64,000 nucleotides of DNA from an uncultured Bacteroides sp. GTDB lineage: Bacteria; Bacteroidota; Bacteroidia; Bacteroidales; Bacteroidaceae. The stretch lies in NCBI RefSeq assembly GCF_963675905.1, contig NZ_OY780936.1, forward strand, positions 4,101,946 to 4,165,945, read 5' to 3'. Position 1 is the first letter of the stretch, and each line of letters opens with the position of its first letter. Shown piece after piece: positions 28,991 through 38,108 of the stretch. Below the pieces are notes generated by a model. It was not told the DNA's origin. It searched no databases and worked only from the letters and a program-made list of their open reading frames with translations. The translations under genes were made by a program, and so were the position numbers.

Positions 28991-30610
28991 TTATCTATCA
29001 ATATCAGGTACTACATAGTCAAGCGTCGCACCAATTGCAATAAGGTCGGCAATCTTGGCACCGCGTGTGATGGTATCTATAGCCGATACCAATGGAAGAC
29101 CGGTTGAACGGTATTTCATACGGTATGGGTATTTATCTCCGTGGCTTTCAATAAATACACCAAATTCTCCACGACTAGCTTCAACGGAAGCAAAGTAGTT
29201 ACCCTCTGGTACACGGATGATAGGTTTCATTTTTACTTGATAGTCTCCCGCTGGGATGTTGTCTATAAGTTGTTCAATGATCTTCATTGATTCAAGAATT
29301 TCATCCATACGAACCATGTAACGTGCAAAACAGTCTCCTTCATTGTAAACAATTTCCTTGAAGTCTACTTTTCCATACATTGCGTAAGGTTTGCGCTTAC
29401 GTGTATCGCATGCCCATCCTGAAGCACGACCAGTACCTCCGGTAGCACCGAATGAGATAGCGTCTTCACGACTCAATACGCCAACGCCTTTCATACGTTG
29501 ATGAACAATTATGTTTCCTGTAAATATGTCGTGGTATTCTTTTAAGATAGGACGAAGGTAAGCTATGAATTCTTTTACGTCTTTTACGAAATCAGGGTGA
29601 AGATCTGCCTGTACACCACCAATGGTGTAGTAGTTCTGAATCAAACGACCTCCTGTTGTTGCTTCGAATATATCAAGAATCTTTTCGCGGTCGCGGAAAC
29701 CATAGAAGAATGCTGTTAAACCACCTAAGTCCATACATGCACATGAGTAGAACAAAAGGTGAGAGTCGATACGTTGAAGTTCGTCCATGATGGTACGGAT
29801 GTACTGAACACGTTCTGAAACTTCTACGCCCATAGCTTTCTCAATACACATACATACAGCATGACGATTGTGGTGAGAAGCTAGATAATCAAGACGGTCG
29901 GTCAATGCCAGTGTCTGAGGATAAGTCAGACTTTCGTTCATTTTTTCAATACCTCTGTGGATATATCCGCAATAAGGTTCAATCTTCTTGATTGTTTCTC
30001 CCTCAAGAGAAGTACGGAAACGAAGTACACCGTGTGTTGCAGGGTGCTGAGGACCGATATTAACTACATATTCTTTGTCTTCGAAAAGGACATTAGTTTT
30101 ATTAACCAGATTTCCTTCTTCATCCAATGAAAGTTCTTCAGTTGTATCTTCAGTAACTTCGTTGGTCATGCGAAGAGGATTCAATGAATCATCGTAGTCC
30201 TTACGCAATGGATATCCAACCCAGTCTTCGCGCAGGTATAAACGGCGCATATCAGAGTTGTTAATAAAACGAATGCCGAAGAAATCGAACACTTCACGTT
30301 CGTTAAATTCGGCAGCTCTCCATAAATCTGTAACTGATGCTAATTCTGGCTTTTCACGATCGGCAGTCATTGTTTTCAAAACAATGGTGTGGCCGTACAC
30401 GGTAGATTCCAGATGATATACTACACCCAGTGTTTCGCCCCAGTCCATACCGGTCAGACTTAATAAGAAGTCAAATTGCGTATCCTTATCGTTCTTTAGT
30501 CTTTCTGCTAAAGCGTGGAAGGATTCGGCAGGAATGGTAGCAGTCAAGTCACCCTGTTCAGCAAACTGTGCTTCGGGGACGATTTCTAATATTCTGTCTT
30601 TTATATTCAT
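28991..30610 (-). CDS. nuoCD: NADH-quinone oxidoreductase fused subunit C/D
   Basis: A 539-residue fusion. Residues ~1-150 are the NuoC (30-kDa) domain (REVFDFFGIRFINNSDMRRLYLREDWVGYPLRKDY). Residues ~165-539 are the NuoD (49-kDa) domain with GPQHPATHGVLRF, ERVQYIRTIMDELQRIDSHLL and the C-terminal DYVVPDIDR. The NuoD His and Tyr that bind the quinone head lie in the HPATHG loop and nearby. C/D fusions are known in several phyla including Bacteroidetes. It is 3 bp from nuoB. Confidence 0.96.
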   Translation of the reverse strand: MNIKDRILEIVPEAQFAEQGDLTATIPAESFHALAERLKNDKDTQFDFLLSLTGMDWGETLGVVYHLESTVYGHTIVLKTMTADREKPELASVTDLWRAAEFNEREVFDFFGIRFINNSDMRRLYLREDWVGYPLRKDYDDSLNPLRMTNEVTEDTTEELSLDEEGNLVNKTNVLFEDKEYVVNIGPQHPATHGVLRFRTSLEGETIKKIEPYCGYIHRGIEKMNESLTYPQTLALTDRLDYLASHHNRHAVCMCIEKAMGVEVSERVQYIRTIMDELQRIDSHLLFYSCACMDLGGLTAFFYGFRDREKILDIFEATTGGRLIQNYYTIGGVQADLHPDFVKDVKEFIAYLRPILKEYHDIFTGNIIVHQRMKGVGVLSREDAISFGATGGTGRASGWACDTRKRKPYAMYGKVDFKEIVYNEGDCFARYMVRMDEILESMKIIEQLIDNIPAGDYQVKMKPIIRVPEGNYFASVEASRGEFGVFIESHGDKYPYRMKYRSTGLPLVSAIDTITRGAKIADLIAIGATLDYVVPDIDR

Positions 30611-30613
30611 AGC

Positions 30614-31195
30614 TTATTTTTCTTCTTTCTCTTTGCGGTTTACCCCACCGAAGAATTTTTCGAGTTTTACTTTGCGTTGCAATTGCATCAAACCGTAATA
30701 GAATGCTTCCGGACGTGGAGGACATCCTGGGATATATACATCCACCGGCATAATCTGGTCTACTCCGTTTACTACGTGATAAGATTTCTTAAACGGACCA
30801 CCGCTTACAGCGCATCCACCCACAGCAACTACATATTTAGGATCAGGCATCTGGTCGTACAGACGTTTCAATACAGGAGCCATTCTGTCTGTGATAGTAC
30901 CACAAACCATAATCATATCTGCCTGGCGAGGACTGGCACGTGCTACTTCGAACCCGAAACGGGCCATGTCATAACGCGCGGCACCAAGTGCCATGAATTC
31001 GATACCGCAACAGCTTGTAGCGAATGTAAGCGGCCAAAGGGAATTGCTTCGTCCCCAGTTGATGAGATCGTCCAATTTGCCCAAAAGTACGTTTGTACCT
31101 TCTGCATTGAGCTCAGCAACCATTTTTTCCAAATACTCATTATCTTGAAAGTCTTCATATTGCATTGACTTTATTTTCGGCTTCTTTATTTCCAT
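30614..31195 (-). CDS. nuoB: NADH-quinone oxidoreductase subunit B (cluster N2)
   Basis: A 193-residue subunit holding the terminal [4Fe-4S] cluster N2: tandem cysteines in TSCCGIEF, then GGCAVSGG and PGCPPRPE. Start overlaps the end of nuoA by 10 bp, so the two are translationally coupled. The C-terminal charged tail ([17 protein letters not shown]) is longer than in E. coli. Confidence 0.97.
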   Translation of the reverse strand: MEIKKPKIKSMQYEDFQDNEYLEKMVAELNAEGTNVLLGKLDDLINWGRSNSLWPLTFATSCCGIEFMALGAARYDMARFGFEVARASPRQADMIMVCGTITDRMAPVLKRLYDQMPDPKYVVAVGGCAVSGGPFKKSYHVVNGVDQIMPVDVYIPGCPPRPEAFYYGLMQLQRKVKLEKFFGGVNRKEKEEK

Positions 31196-31536
31196 TCAAG
31201 AGCTCCTTTCTTCCAAGCATACGCCAGGCCTAAAATTAACACACCGAAGAAAAATAGGATACTGATAAGTCCGTTTACGCCTAGCTCACCCACAATGGTA
31301 GCCCAAGGGAAAAGAAAGACGGTTTCAACGTCGAACATTAAAAACAGGATGGCAAAGAGGTAGTAACCAACTCTGAACTGCATCCAAGACTTACCTCGCG
31401 TAGGAATACCGCATTCGTACGCCTCTCCCTTTTGCGGGTTAAACGACCGCGGCGAGATCGCTTTGGCGATAAACAATGCCGCAACAACCAAGGCAATTGC
31501 CGTGATTACAGCGACGACTAACATCATAAAATTCAT
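31186..31536 (-). CDS. nuoA: NADH-quinone oxidoreductase subunit A
   Basis: A 116-residue, three-helix subunit. The conserved loop [27 protein letters not shown], with the surface-exposed Cys, and [12 protein letters not shown] are intact. First gene of the nuo operon, preceded by a clear Bacteroides promoter about 90 bp upstream. Confidence 0.96.
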   Translation of the reverse strand: MNFMMLVVAVITAIALVVAALFIAKAISPRSFNPQKGEAYECGIPTRGKSWMQFRVGYYLFAILFLMFDVETVFLFPWATIVGELGVNGLISILFFFGVLILGLAYAWKKGALEWK

Positions 31537-31622
31537 AGTTCAATGTACATTAAAAATGTATAATATAAATAGAAATATTTAACAAAAATGAAATATAGGC
31601 TGATTTTCAGCTTTTAAGAGCG

Positions 31623-31654
31623 CAAAGATACAATTTATTATTAATGATTTGCAA
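31623..31654 (-). promoter_or_regulatory. Promoter of the nuo operon
   Basis: On the minus strand, TATCTTTG (31630-31623) is preceded after 21 nt by TTG (31654-31652), matching the Bacteroidetes -7/-33 arrangement. Leader to nuoA is about 80 nt. Confidence 0.75.
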
Positions 31655-32242
31655 CCCACACCTAACAAAAAGTAGTTTTTTTATTCTCTTTTTATTGGGA
31701 TGACAGAAAATAAAAAACAGAAAAATGAGCTTAGTGACTCTTTTTTTGATAAAATTGTGAAGTAAAGAGTGAATAATTATGAATTGCTAAATATAAATAA
31801 AATTTCTTTAAGAGATAAACAGATATTTGGCTTGGAAAAAATATTTTAAATCAGTTCTGTTAATAGTCACAGCAACTGGAAACTTCTTCCAGAAAAGGTC
31901 GAAGACACGATTCAGGAAAGGTCAAACTTCTGGATTTTTGTAAAATATTTCTCCATATTTTTAGAAAGTCCGGTTCTGTTTTCAAAAAACAAAACCGGAC
32001 TTTTCTATATTGGGTGTGCGGAACAAATCGTTCCATTAAAAAATCTATCACCAATAAATAAAAATGTAACCTCAATAATCAGGCAAGATAACCTGTTTGG
32101 TTTGGGAATGTAACCTGAATAAATGGCTCAAAAAGAACGGTTAAACACTTTTTAACTCGGATTTCCTGTTTTTAGAGGCAACTTATAAGGTTATATTCTG
32201 ACAATACGTTTTACTTTTTGAGTTAACAGCTTGATTATAAGC
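31655..32242. other. Gene-free stretch between nuo and trkH with a strong inverted repeat
   Basis: No convincing gene. The 71-codon minus frame at 31860-32075 has no family resemblance. AAAGTCCGGTT at 31965-31975 pairs with AACCGGACTTT at 31993-32003, flanked by A/T tracts on both sides, and could terminate in either direction. The rest is AT-rich. Confidence 0.6.
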
Positions 32243-32299
32243 TGCGGAAAAATTATGTTCACCCCCTATAATAACAAAAAATAGGGGTGGTTTTTCCGC
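32243..32299 (-). terminator. Terminator of the dxs-trkA-trkH operon
   Basis: A long two-part stem: GCGGAAAAA / TTTTTCCGC outside and CACCCCCTAT / ATAGGGGTGG inside, lying ~14 bp beyond the trkH stop. The loop is A-rich on the plus strand and T-rich on the minus strand. Confidence 0.75.
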
Positions 32300-32312
32300 G
32301 CTTTTAAAATAC

Positions 32313-33761
32313 TTATCTTTTCTTCCAGAAATAGGGTGTAAAGAGAAGCAGTACAGAGAATATTTCCAGACGGCCTATAAGCATAAGGAATGATAAAAGC
32401 CATTTTCCTCCATCGGGAAGACTGCTCCATGAATAGGCCGGACCACATAATCCTAACCCTGGTCCTACATTTCCAAGACTGGAAGCTACCGTTCCAAAGG
32501 ATTCAATATTTCCTACTCCCATAATCATCATGCCAAGCCAACCTATGGTGAAGATTGTAATATACACAAGTACAAAAACAATGGCAGATGATTGCAGAGA
32601 GGGGGATACTGCAATCTTGTTTATTTTTACCGGTAAAACAGCATTCGGATGAATCATACGTCTGAACTGATTTCTGGTCATCTTACCAAGAATAATAAAT
32701 CGGATACTTTTTATAGCTCCGGTGGCTGAACCGCTGCTGGCACCAATAAACATCATAACAGCTAACATGGCCCAAAGAAAAGGTTCCCAGGTCATGTAGT
32801 CGGCAGAGGTGAATCCTGTTGTTGTTAAGATGGATGTTACGTGTAACAAACCTTTTCGGAAAGATTCTTCACCATTCAGAGGAGTGGTAGCTGCCAATGC
32901 GAATGAGAATACTATTGTTAGAATAACAATTCCCACCATGTACCATTTCAACTCACAATCTTTTAAAGCTTTTTTTACTTTGCCTTTTGTGAGGTAAAAG
33001 TAAAGGGTAAAGTTTATACCCGACAATATCATAAATAAAGATATTACGTACTCAATGTATGGAGAGTTGAAATATGCTATATTTGTTTGTTTGGTAGAGA
33101 ATCCTCCTGTAGAGATAGTCGAAAAAGAGTGGCATACAGAGTCGAACAGGCTCATATCTCCCAATAATAAAAGTGCCAGTACTGCGGTTAGTGTCAGATA
33201 AATATACCCAATTCTTTTTGCTGTAGCGCTGATACGTGGGTGTAACTTTTCGCTCGCAGATCCACTTGTCTCAGTAGCAAATAGCTGCATGCTTCCAATT
33301 CCAAAAAACGGTAGTATAGCAATAACTACAAATATAAAGCCAAATCCGCCAACCCATTGAGTAAGGCTTCGCCAGAAGAGTAGTCCATGAGGTAAGGATT
33401 CAATATTATTGAGGATGGTGGCTCCTGTAGTAGTAAATCCCGACATGCTTTCAAAGAATGCATCAACAGGTCGTGGTATATACCCGCTAATTAAATATGG
33501 GAGCATACCAATTGCAGAAAAGAGTATCCATGCCAGGGTTATGACTAAATATCCGTCTCTTTTGCTCAGTTTCTTTGAGGCTCTTGTTCCCATCAATATA
33601 AGCAATCCACCTAAAACTGCCGAGCCGATTGCCACTTTCAGAAAATCGTTCAGAATCTCTTCCTGATAAATGAGAGAGATTCCTGCGCACGAAAGCAGTA
33701 ATATAGCTTCGATGAGTGCCAGAATACCTGTTATTTTAAATACTATCTTTAAATTAATCAT
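32313..33761 (-). CDS. trkH: Trk/Ktr-type potassium uptake membrane subunit
   Basis: A 482-residue membrane protein of the TrkH/KtrB family with four M1-P-M2 repeats. Selectivity-filter segments include FESMSGFTTTGATIL, FSTISTGGFST, LTTTGFTSADY and SSLGNVGPGLG. The highly conserved Gly of each loop is present. It imports potassium coupled to proton or sodium and is controlled by TrkA, encoded 30 bp upstream in the same transcript. Confidence 0.95.
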   Translation of the reverse strand: MINLKIVFKITGILALIEAILLLSCAGISLIYQEEILNDFLKVAIGSAVLGGLLILMGTRASKKLSKRDGYLVITLAWILFSAIGMLPYLISGYIPRPVDAFFESMSGFTTTGATILNNIESLPHGLLFWRSLTQWVGGFGFIFVVIAILPFFGIGSMQLFATETSGSASEKLHPRISATAKRIGYIYLTLTAVLALLLLGDMSLFDSVCHSFSTISTGGFSTKQTNIAYFNSPYIEYVISLFMILSGINFTLYFYLTKGKVKKALKDCELKWYMVGIVILTIVFSFALAATTPLNGEESFRKGLLHVTSILTTTGFTSADYMTWEPFLWAMLAVMMFIGASSGSATGAIKSIRFIILGKMTRNQFRRMIHPNAVLPVKINKIAVSPSLQSSAIVFVLVYITIFTIGWLGMMIMGVGNIESFGTVASSLGNVGPGLGLCGPAYSWSSLPDGGKWLLSFLMLIGRLEIFSVLLLFTPYFWKKR

Positions 33762-33791
33762 ACTTCTTGCTATCTATGGCTTCTTTATCTG

Positions 33792-35132
33792 TTAGTTGAA
33801 GAACTTTTCAATCTTTTTAATCATCATACTCAGGCAGAACACAACAACATGATCTTTAGGCTGTATCTGTGTATCTCCTGTTACCACAATACCTTCTCCG
33901 TTACGTATCAGTCCTCCGATTGTTGTACCCTTAGGCAGACCCAGGTCTTTTACTTTACGTTTGGTAATGGCCGATCCCTCTTTTACTTTAAATTCAGCCA
34001 CATCAGCATTGGCAAATGTCAGACACTTCACATTGCTTACGTCTGCGTTCAGCATCATCTGATAAATATGGCTCGCTGCAATCAGTTTCTTGTTGATTAC
34101 CGTACCAATATCCAGACTTTCCGCCATCCCGATGTAATCAATGTTTTCCACCTCGGCAACAGTCTTTCTTACTCCCATTCGTTTGGCAGCCAGGCAGGCC
34201 AGAATGTTAGTTTCAGAACTTCCGGTCAGTGCAACAAAAGCTTCTGTGTCTTTCAATCCTTCTTCTATCAAAAGATCAACATCACGTCCGTCTCCGTTAA
34301 TAACCATTGTCTTATCATCCAGTAACTCAGTCAGTCGCACACAGCGGGCAGCATCATTTTCTACAATTTTCATCTTCATGTATTCAGGTGCATACTGGGC
34401 TGTTCTTACCGCAATACGGCTTCCTCCCATAATCATCACATTACGCACATCGGCATAATGTTCCTTTCCTACAACTTTACGAATGTATGGAATGTATTTC
34501 TGAGTCGTAGTAAAGTAAACAATATCATATAGTTTTATGGTATCGTCACCGCGTGGAATAATGGTTTCGTTACCTCTTTTAATAGCTACAACATGGAATG
34601 GTATATTTTGTTTTCCAAGTTCGCTGAGAGAAATGTCAAGAATGGTAGCTGTCTGCCTTATTTTTACACCAATAAGTATCAGTGCACCACCGCAAAATTC
34701 CCACCACTGACGAATCCAGCTCATTTTGATTGAAGATACAATTTCTTTGGCAGCAAGCATTTCCGGGTAGATAAGCGAATCAACACCCAGCTTCTTGAAA
34801 AATTCCTGATGATTAGGTTGAAGGTATTCAAAATTATCAATACGAGCTACAGTCTTCTTGGCACCCAGATTGGAAGCCAGCATACACGCAGTCATATTTC
34901 GGCTTTCATCCGGAGTAACGGCGATAAACAGATCGGCATTTGCTACTCCCGCATCCTTAAGCCCGGCAATTGAAGTGGCAGATGTGCATACTGTCATCAG
35001 GTCATAGTTGGCATCCAATGCTACCAGCTTGTCCTCATTTTCGTCCATCAGAACAATGTCCTGTTTTTCTTTAGAAAGGAGTTTGGCAAGATGTGTGCCC
35101 ACAGCTCCGGCACCTGCTATAATAATTTTCAT
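33792..35132 (-). CDS. trkA: Trk system cytosolic regulatory subunit TrkA
   Basis: A 446-residue protein with two RCK_N Rossmann domains and two RCK_C domains. Nucleotide-binding glycines appear in [16 protein letters not shown] (residues ~3-18) and [15 protein letters not shown] (~232). Binds NAD(H)/ATP and gates TrkH. Its ATG overlaps the dxs stop by 4 bp, giving the order dxs-trkA-trkH. Confidence 0.95.
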   Translation of the reverse strand: MKIIIAGAGAVGTHLAKLLSKEKQDIVLMDENEDKLVALDANYDLMTVCTSATSIAGLKDAGVANADLFIAVTPDESRNMTACMLASNLGAKKTVARIDNFEYLQPNHQEFFKKLGVDSLIYPEMLAAKEIVSSIKMSWIRQWWEFCGGALILIGVKIRQTATILDISLSELGKQNIPFHVVAIKRGNETIIPRGDDTIKLYDIVYFTTTQKYIPYIRKVVGKEHYADVRNVMIMGGSRIAVRTAQYAPEYMKMKIVENDAARCVRLTELLDDKTMVINGDGRDVDLLIEEGLKDTEAFVALTGSSETNILACLAAKRMGVRKTVAEVENIDYIGMAESLDIGTVINKKLIAASHIYQMMLNADVSNVKCLTFANADVAEFKVKEGSAITKRKVKDLGLPKGTTIGGLIRNGEGIVVTGDTQIQPKDHVVVFCLSMMIKKIEKFFN

Positions 35133-37027
35133 AATTGCGATTTTATAGTTTGATATATGCTTTCTTCATCCATTCCGCAAAGCTTGTAAAGCTCTTTAAC
35201 ATTACCATGCTCCACAAATATATTAGGAATTCCTATTCGTTTTATCTTTGGAGTGTAATTATTCTCAGACATAAATTCCAGAACAGCACTTCCCATTCCA
35301 CCTTCCGTAACACCGTCTTCTACGGTTATCACTTTGCTGAAGTTTTGTCCCACTTCATGCAGCAGATCCTTATCAAGCGGTTTCAGGAAACGTAAATCAT
35401 AATGTGCAATACTTGCTCCTTCAGCAACTGCGCGTGTAATTGCTTTGGAGGTTAAATGTCCTATCGGACCAATGGTGATAACGGCCATATCTTTTCCGTC
35501 TCTCAGTTTTCTGCCGGTTCCCACAGGTATCTCTTCCATAGCACATTCCCATTCCACAACAGAACCTCGTCCTCTAGGATATCGTATTACGAACGGTCCT
35601 TTATCAGGAAGCTGAGCAGTGTACATCAATCTTCTAAGCTCGTGCTCGTTATATGGAGAAGCAATAGTCAGATTAGGAATGCAACGCAGATAAGCCATGT
35701 CGAACGCACCATGATGTGTAGGTCCGTCTTCACCCACCAATCCTGCACGGTCCAGACAAAGCACTACGTTCTGTCTTTGAATGGCTACATCATGAATTAT
35801 ATTATCAAATGCCCGTTGCATAAAGCTCGAGTAGATGTTGCAGAAAGGAACCAGTCCATCTTGTGCCATTCCGCCCGAGAATGTAACAGCATGTCCTTCG
35901 GCAATGCCCACATCGAAAGCTCTATCCGGCATTTCCTTCATCATAATGTTCATGGAGCATCCGGTTGGCATAGCAGGGGTAACGCCTATAATTTTATCGT
36001 TTTGTCTGGCAAGTTCCAGTAGGGTGTTACCAAAAACCTCTTGAAAGAGAGGAGGCATACCTTTAGTATTGGTCACAATCCGTTCTCCTGTCTCTTTGTC
36101 AAAGAGTCCCGGTGCATGCCACACTGTTGCCGATTTCTCTGCCGGTTCAAAACCTTTTCCTTTTACAGTATGCAAATGCAGAATCTTAGGGCCAGTCATA
36201 TCCTTAATATCCTTCAGTACACGAGATATGTTCTTTACATCGTGCCCGTCGAACGGACCGAAGTATCGGATACTCATTCCCTCGAATATATTAGGCTGCT
36301 GAAGTAGCAAAGCTTTTAAACTGTTATTAAAACGAATAATGCTCTTCTTTCGCGTTTCATTTAATATACCCCAACGAAGCATTAACTGGGCAAATTTTTG
36401 CCTTAAGCGGTTATAACGGTTGGTTGTGGCCAGATTAAGCAGATACTCCTTCATCCCCCCTACGGTACGGTCAATGGCCATATTGTTATCATTGAGTACA
36501 ATCAACAAATTATTAGGAGTTGATGAAGCATTGTTCAATCCTTCAAATGCCAGTCCTCCCGTCATTGATCCGTCGCCAATCACGGCAACCACATGGCGGT
36601 CTTTCTCTTTTTTATGTTCGGCAGCCACACACATTCCCAATGCTGCAGATATGGAATTTGATGCATGTCCGCAGATGAAAGAATCATATTCACTCTCATC
36701 AGGAGAGGGAAATGGCTTAAGGCCATTTAATTTCCGGTTGGTTGAAAAGGCTTTTCTTCTTCCTGTAAGGATCTTGTGGGCATAAGCCTGATGTCCAACA
36801 TCCCACACAATTCTATCGTAAGGAGTATTAAAAACGTAGTGCAGAGCTACGGTCAGTTCCACAGCTCCCAGACTCGCGGCAAAGTGGCCCGGGTTGCACG
36901 AAAGCTCATCAATGATGTCCTGCCTTAGTTCTTTACATACTTCAGGAAGCAGATCTACATTGAGTTTGCGAAGATCCCCCGGACAATTTATGCCATTTAG
37001 TAAGCTATATGTTTGGTCATTCTTCAT
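35129..37027 (-). CDS. dxs: 1-deoxy-D-xylulose-5-phosphate synthase
   Basis: A 632-residue ThDP enzyme of the MEP isoprenoid pathway (pyruvate + glyceraldehyde-3-phosphate to DXP). Motifs: ThDP motif [16 protein letters not shown] (~150), [15 protein letters not shown] (~75), and the transketolase pyrimidine domain [20 protein letters not shown] (~425). Full length. A -7 box TAATTTTG lies at 37053-37046 just upstream. First gene of the operon with trkA and trkH. Confidence 0.97.
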   Translation of the reverse strand: MKNDQTYSLLNGINCPGDLRKLNVDLLPEVCKELRQDIIDELSCNPGHFAASLGAVELTVALHYVFNTPYDRIVWDVGHQAYAHKILTGRRKAFSTNRKLNGLKPFPSPDESEYDSFICGHASNSISAALGMCVAAEHKKEKDRHVVAVIGDGSMTGGLAFEGLNNASSTPNNLLIVLNDNNMAIDRTVGGMKEYLLNLATTNRYNRLRQKFAQLMLRWGILNETRKKSIIRFNNSLKALLLQQPNIFEGMSIRYFGPFDGHDVKNISRVLKDIKDMTGPKILHLHTVKGKGFEPAEKSATVWHAPGLFDKETGERIVTNTKGMPPLFQEVFGNTLLELARQNDKIIGVTPAMPTGCSMNIMMKEMPDRAFDVGIAEGHAVTFSGGMAQDGLVPFCNIYSSFMQRAFDNIIHDVAIQRQNVVLCLDRAGLVGEDGPTHHGAFDMAYLRCIPNLTIASPYNEHELRRLMYTAQLPDKGPFVIRYPRGRGSVVEWECAMEEIPVGTGRKLRDGKDMAVITIGPIGHLTSKAITRAVAEGASIAHYDLRFLKPLDKDLLHEVGQNFSKVITVEDGVTEGGMGSAVLEFMSENNYTPKIKRIGIPNIFVEHGNVKELYKLCGMDEESIYQTIKSQL

Positions 37028-37045
37028 TATCAGACAAATTTATCG

Positions 37046-37084
37046 CAAAATTAGTATAAATAACTCATAAGATGTTTACTTTTG
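37046..37084. promoter_or_regulatory. Divergent -7 boxes for dxs (-) and the GSCFA operon (+)
   Basis: TAATTTTG on the minus strand (37053-37046) and TACTTTTG on the plus strand (37077-37084) both match TAnnTTTG. Neither has a good TTTG at the -33 position. Confidence 0.5.
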
Positions 37085-37127
37085 CAGTGATATTTTTATT
37101 GTAGTCAAATATATAGCATGTATATAA

Positions 37128-38108
37128 ATGGAATTCAGAACATTAGTAGAACTTCCTAAGAAAGAGCTGACTATCACTTATTCTGATCAGATTCTGTTAC
37201 TAGGTTCCTGTTTTGCCGAAAATATAGGAAATCTTTTAGTAAAGAACAAGTTCAACTGTGAGGTCAACCCCTTTGGAGTTCTTTATAATCCACTATCAAT
37301 AGCCAATGCCTTGCAATGTCTTGATGATAAGAAAACATTTACAGAAAAGGATTTGTTCGAATACAAAGGGCTATATCATAGCTTTATGCATCATGGCTCT
37401 TTCTCAGCTTCTTCTGCGGACGAATGCCTGAATAATATCAATCATCGTATGCACTCGGCAACTGCTCAGTTCCCAAAGCTAAACTATCTGCTTATCACGT
37501 TTGGTACAGCTTATGTATACGAATATAAGCAAACGGAGATGGTGGTGGCTAATTGTCACAAACTACCCGATAGTGCTTTTACCCGCCGTTTGTTGAGCGT
37601 AGAGCAAATTGTTGATACTTATGTTTCACTGATAACCGACTTGTTGAAAAAGAATGCAGATGTAAGAATCCTTTTTTCTGTCAGTCCTATCCGTCACGTA
37701 AAAGATGGCATGCACCGCAATCAGATAAGTAAGGCTACTTTGTTATTAGCAATTGATCAATTAAAAGAAACATTTCCCGGGAATGTATTCTATTTTCCTT
37801 CTTATGAACTTGTCATGGATGAGTTGCGCGATTATCGTTTTTATGCCGACGATATGCTTCATCCATCCTCCGTGGCAGTGAACTATTTGTGGGAAGCATT
37901 CGATAATTGCTATTTCTCCCGGGAAACCAGACAAATCATGAAAGAATGGGGCCAAATTAGTAAAGCCCTGCAACATAAACCTTTCCATCCTGAATCGGAA
38001 CAATATAAGTCTTTTTTAATACAAATTGTGTTAAAGATTAATCAACTTAAAGAAAAATGTCCGTTCTTAGATGTCGAAAAAGAACTTAAATTATGTCGTA
38101 TTCTATAG
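37128..38108 (+). CDS. GSCFA-domain protein
   Basis: A 326-residue protein carrying the name-giving GSCFAENIG motif (residues ~27-35) near the N-terminus, plus LITFGTAYVY and DMLHPSSVAVNYLWEAF near the end. The motif order (GS...; D/H near the C-terminus) resembles SGNH/GDSL hydrolases, so an esterase or acyl-hydrolase activity is plausible. No signal peptide. It overlaps murF-alr by 16 bp, suggesting a link to cell-wall metabolism, but the substrate is unknown. Confidence 0.85.
   Translation: MEFRTLVELPKKELTITYSDQILLLGSCFAENIGNLLVKNKFNCEVNPFGVLYNPLSIANALQCLDDKKTFTEKDLFEYKGLYHSFMHHGSFSASSADECLNNINHRMHSATAQFPKLNYLLITFGTAYVYEYKQTEMVVANCHKLPDSAFTRRLLSVEQIVDTYVSLITDLLKKNADVRILFSVSPIRHVKDGMHRNQISKATLLLAIDQLKETFPGNVFYFPSYELVMDELRDYRFYADDMLHPSSVAVNYLWEAFDNCYFSRETRQIMKEWGQISKALQHKPFHPESEQYKSFLIQIVLKINQLKEKCPFLDVEKELKLCRIL

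Noticed and set aside
31860-32075. 71-codon minus-strand frame between nuoA and trkH
   Set aside because: No recognisable family, spans an inverted repeat, no promoter or ribosome site.
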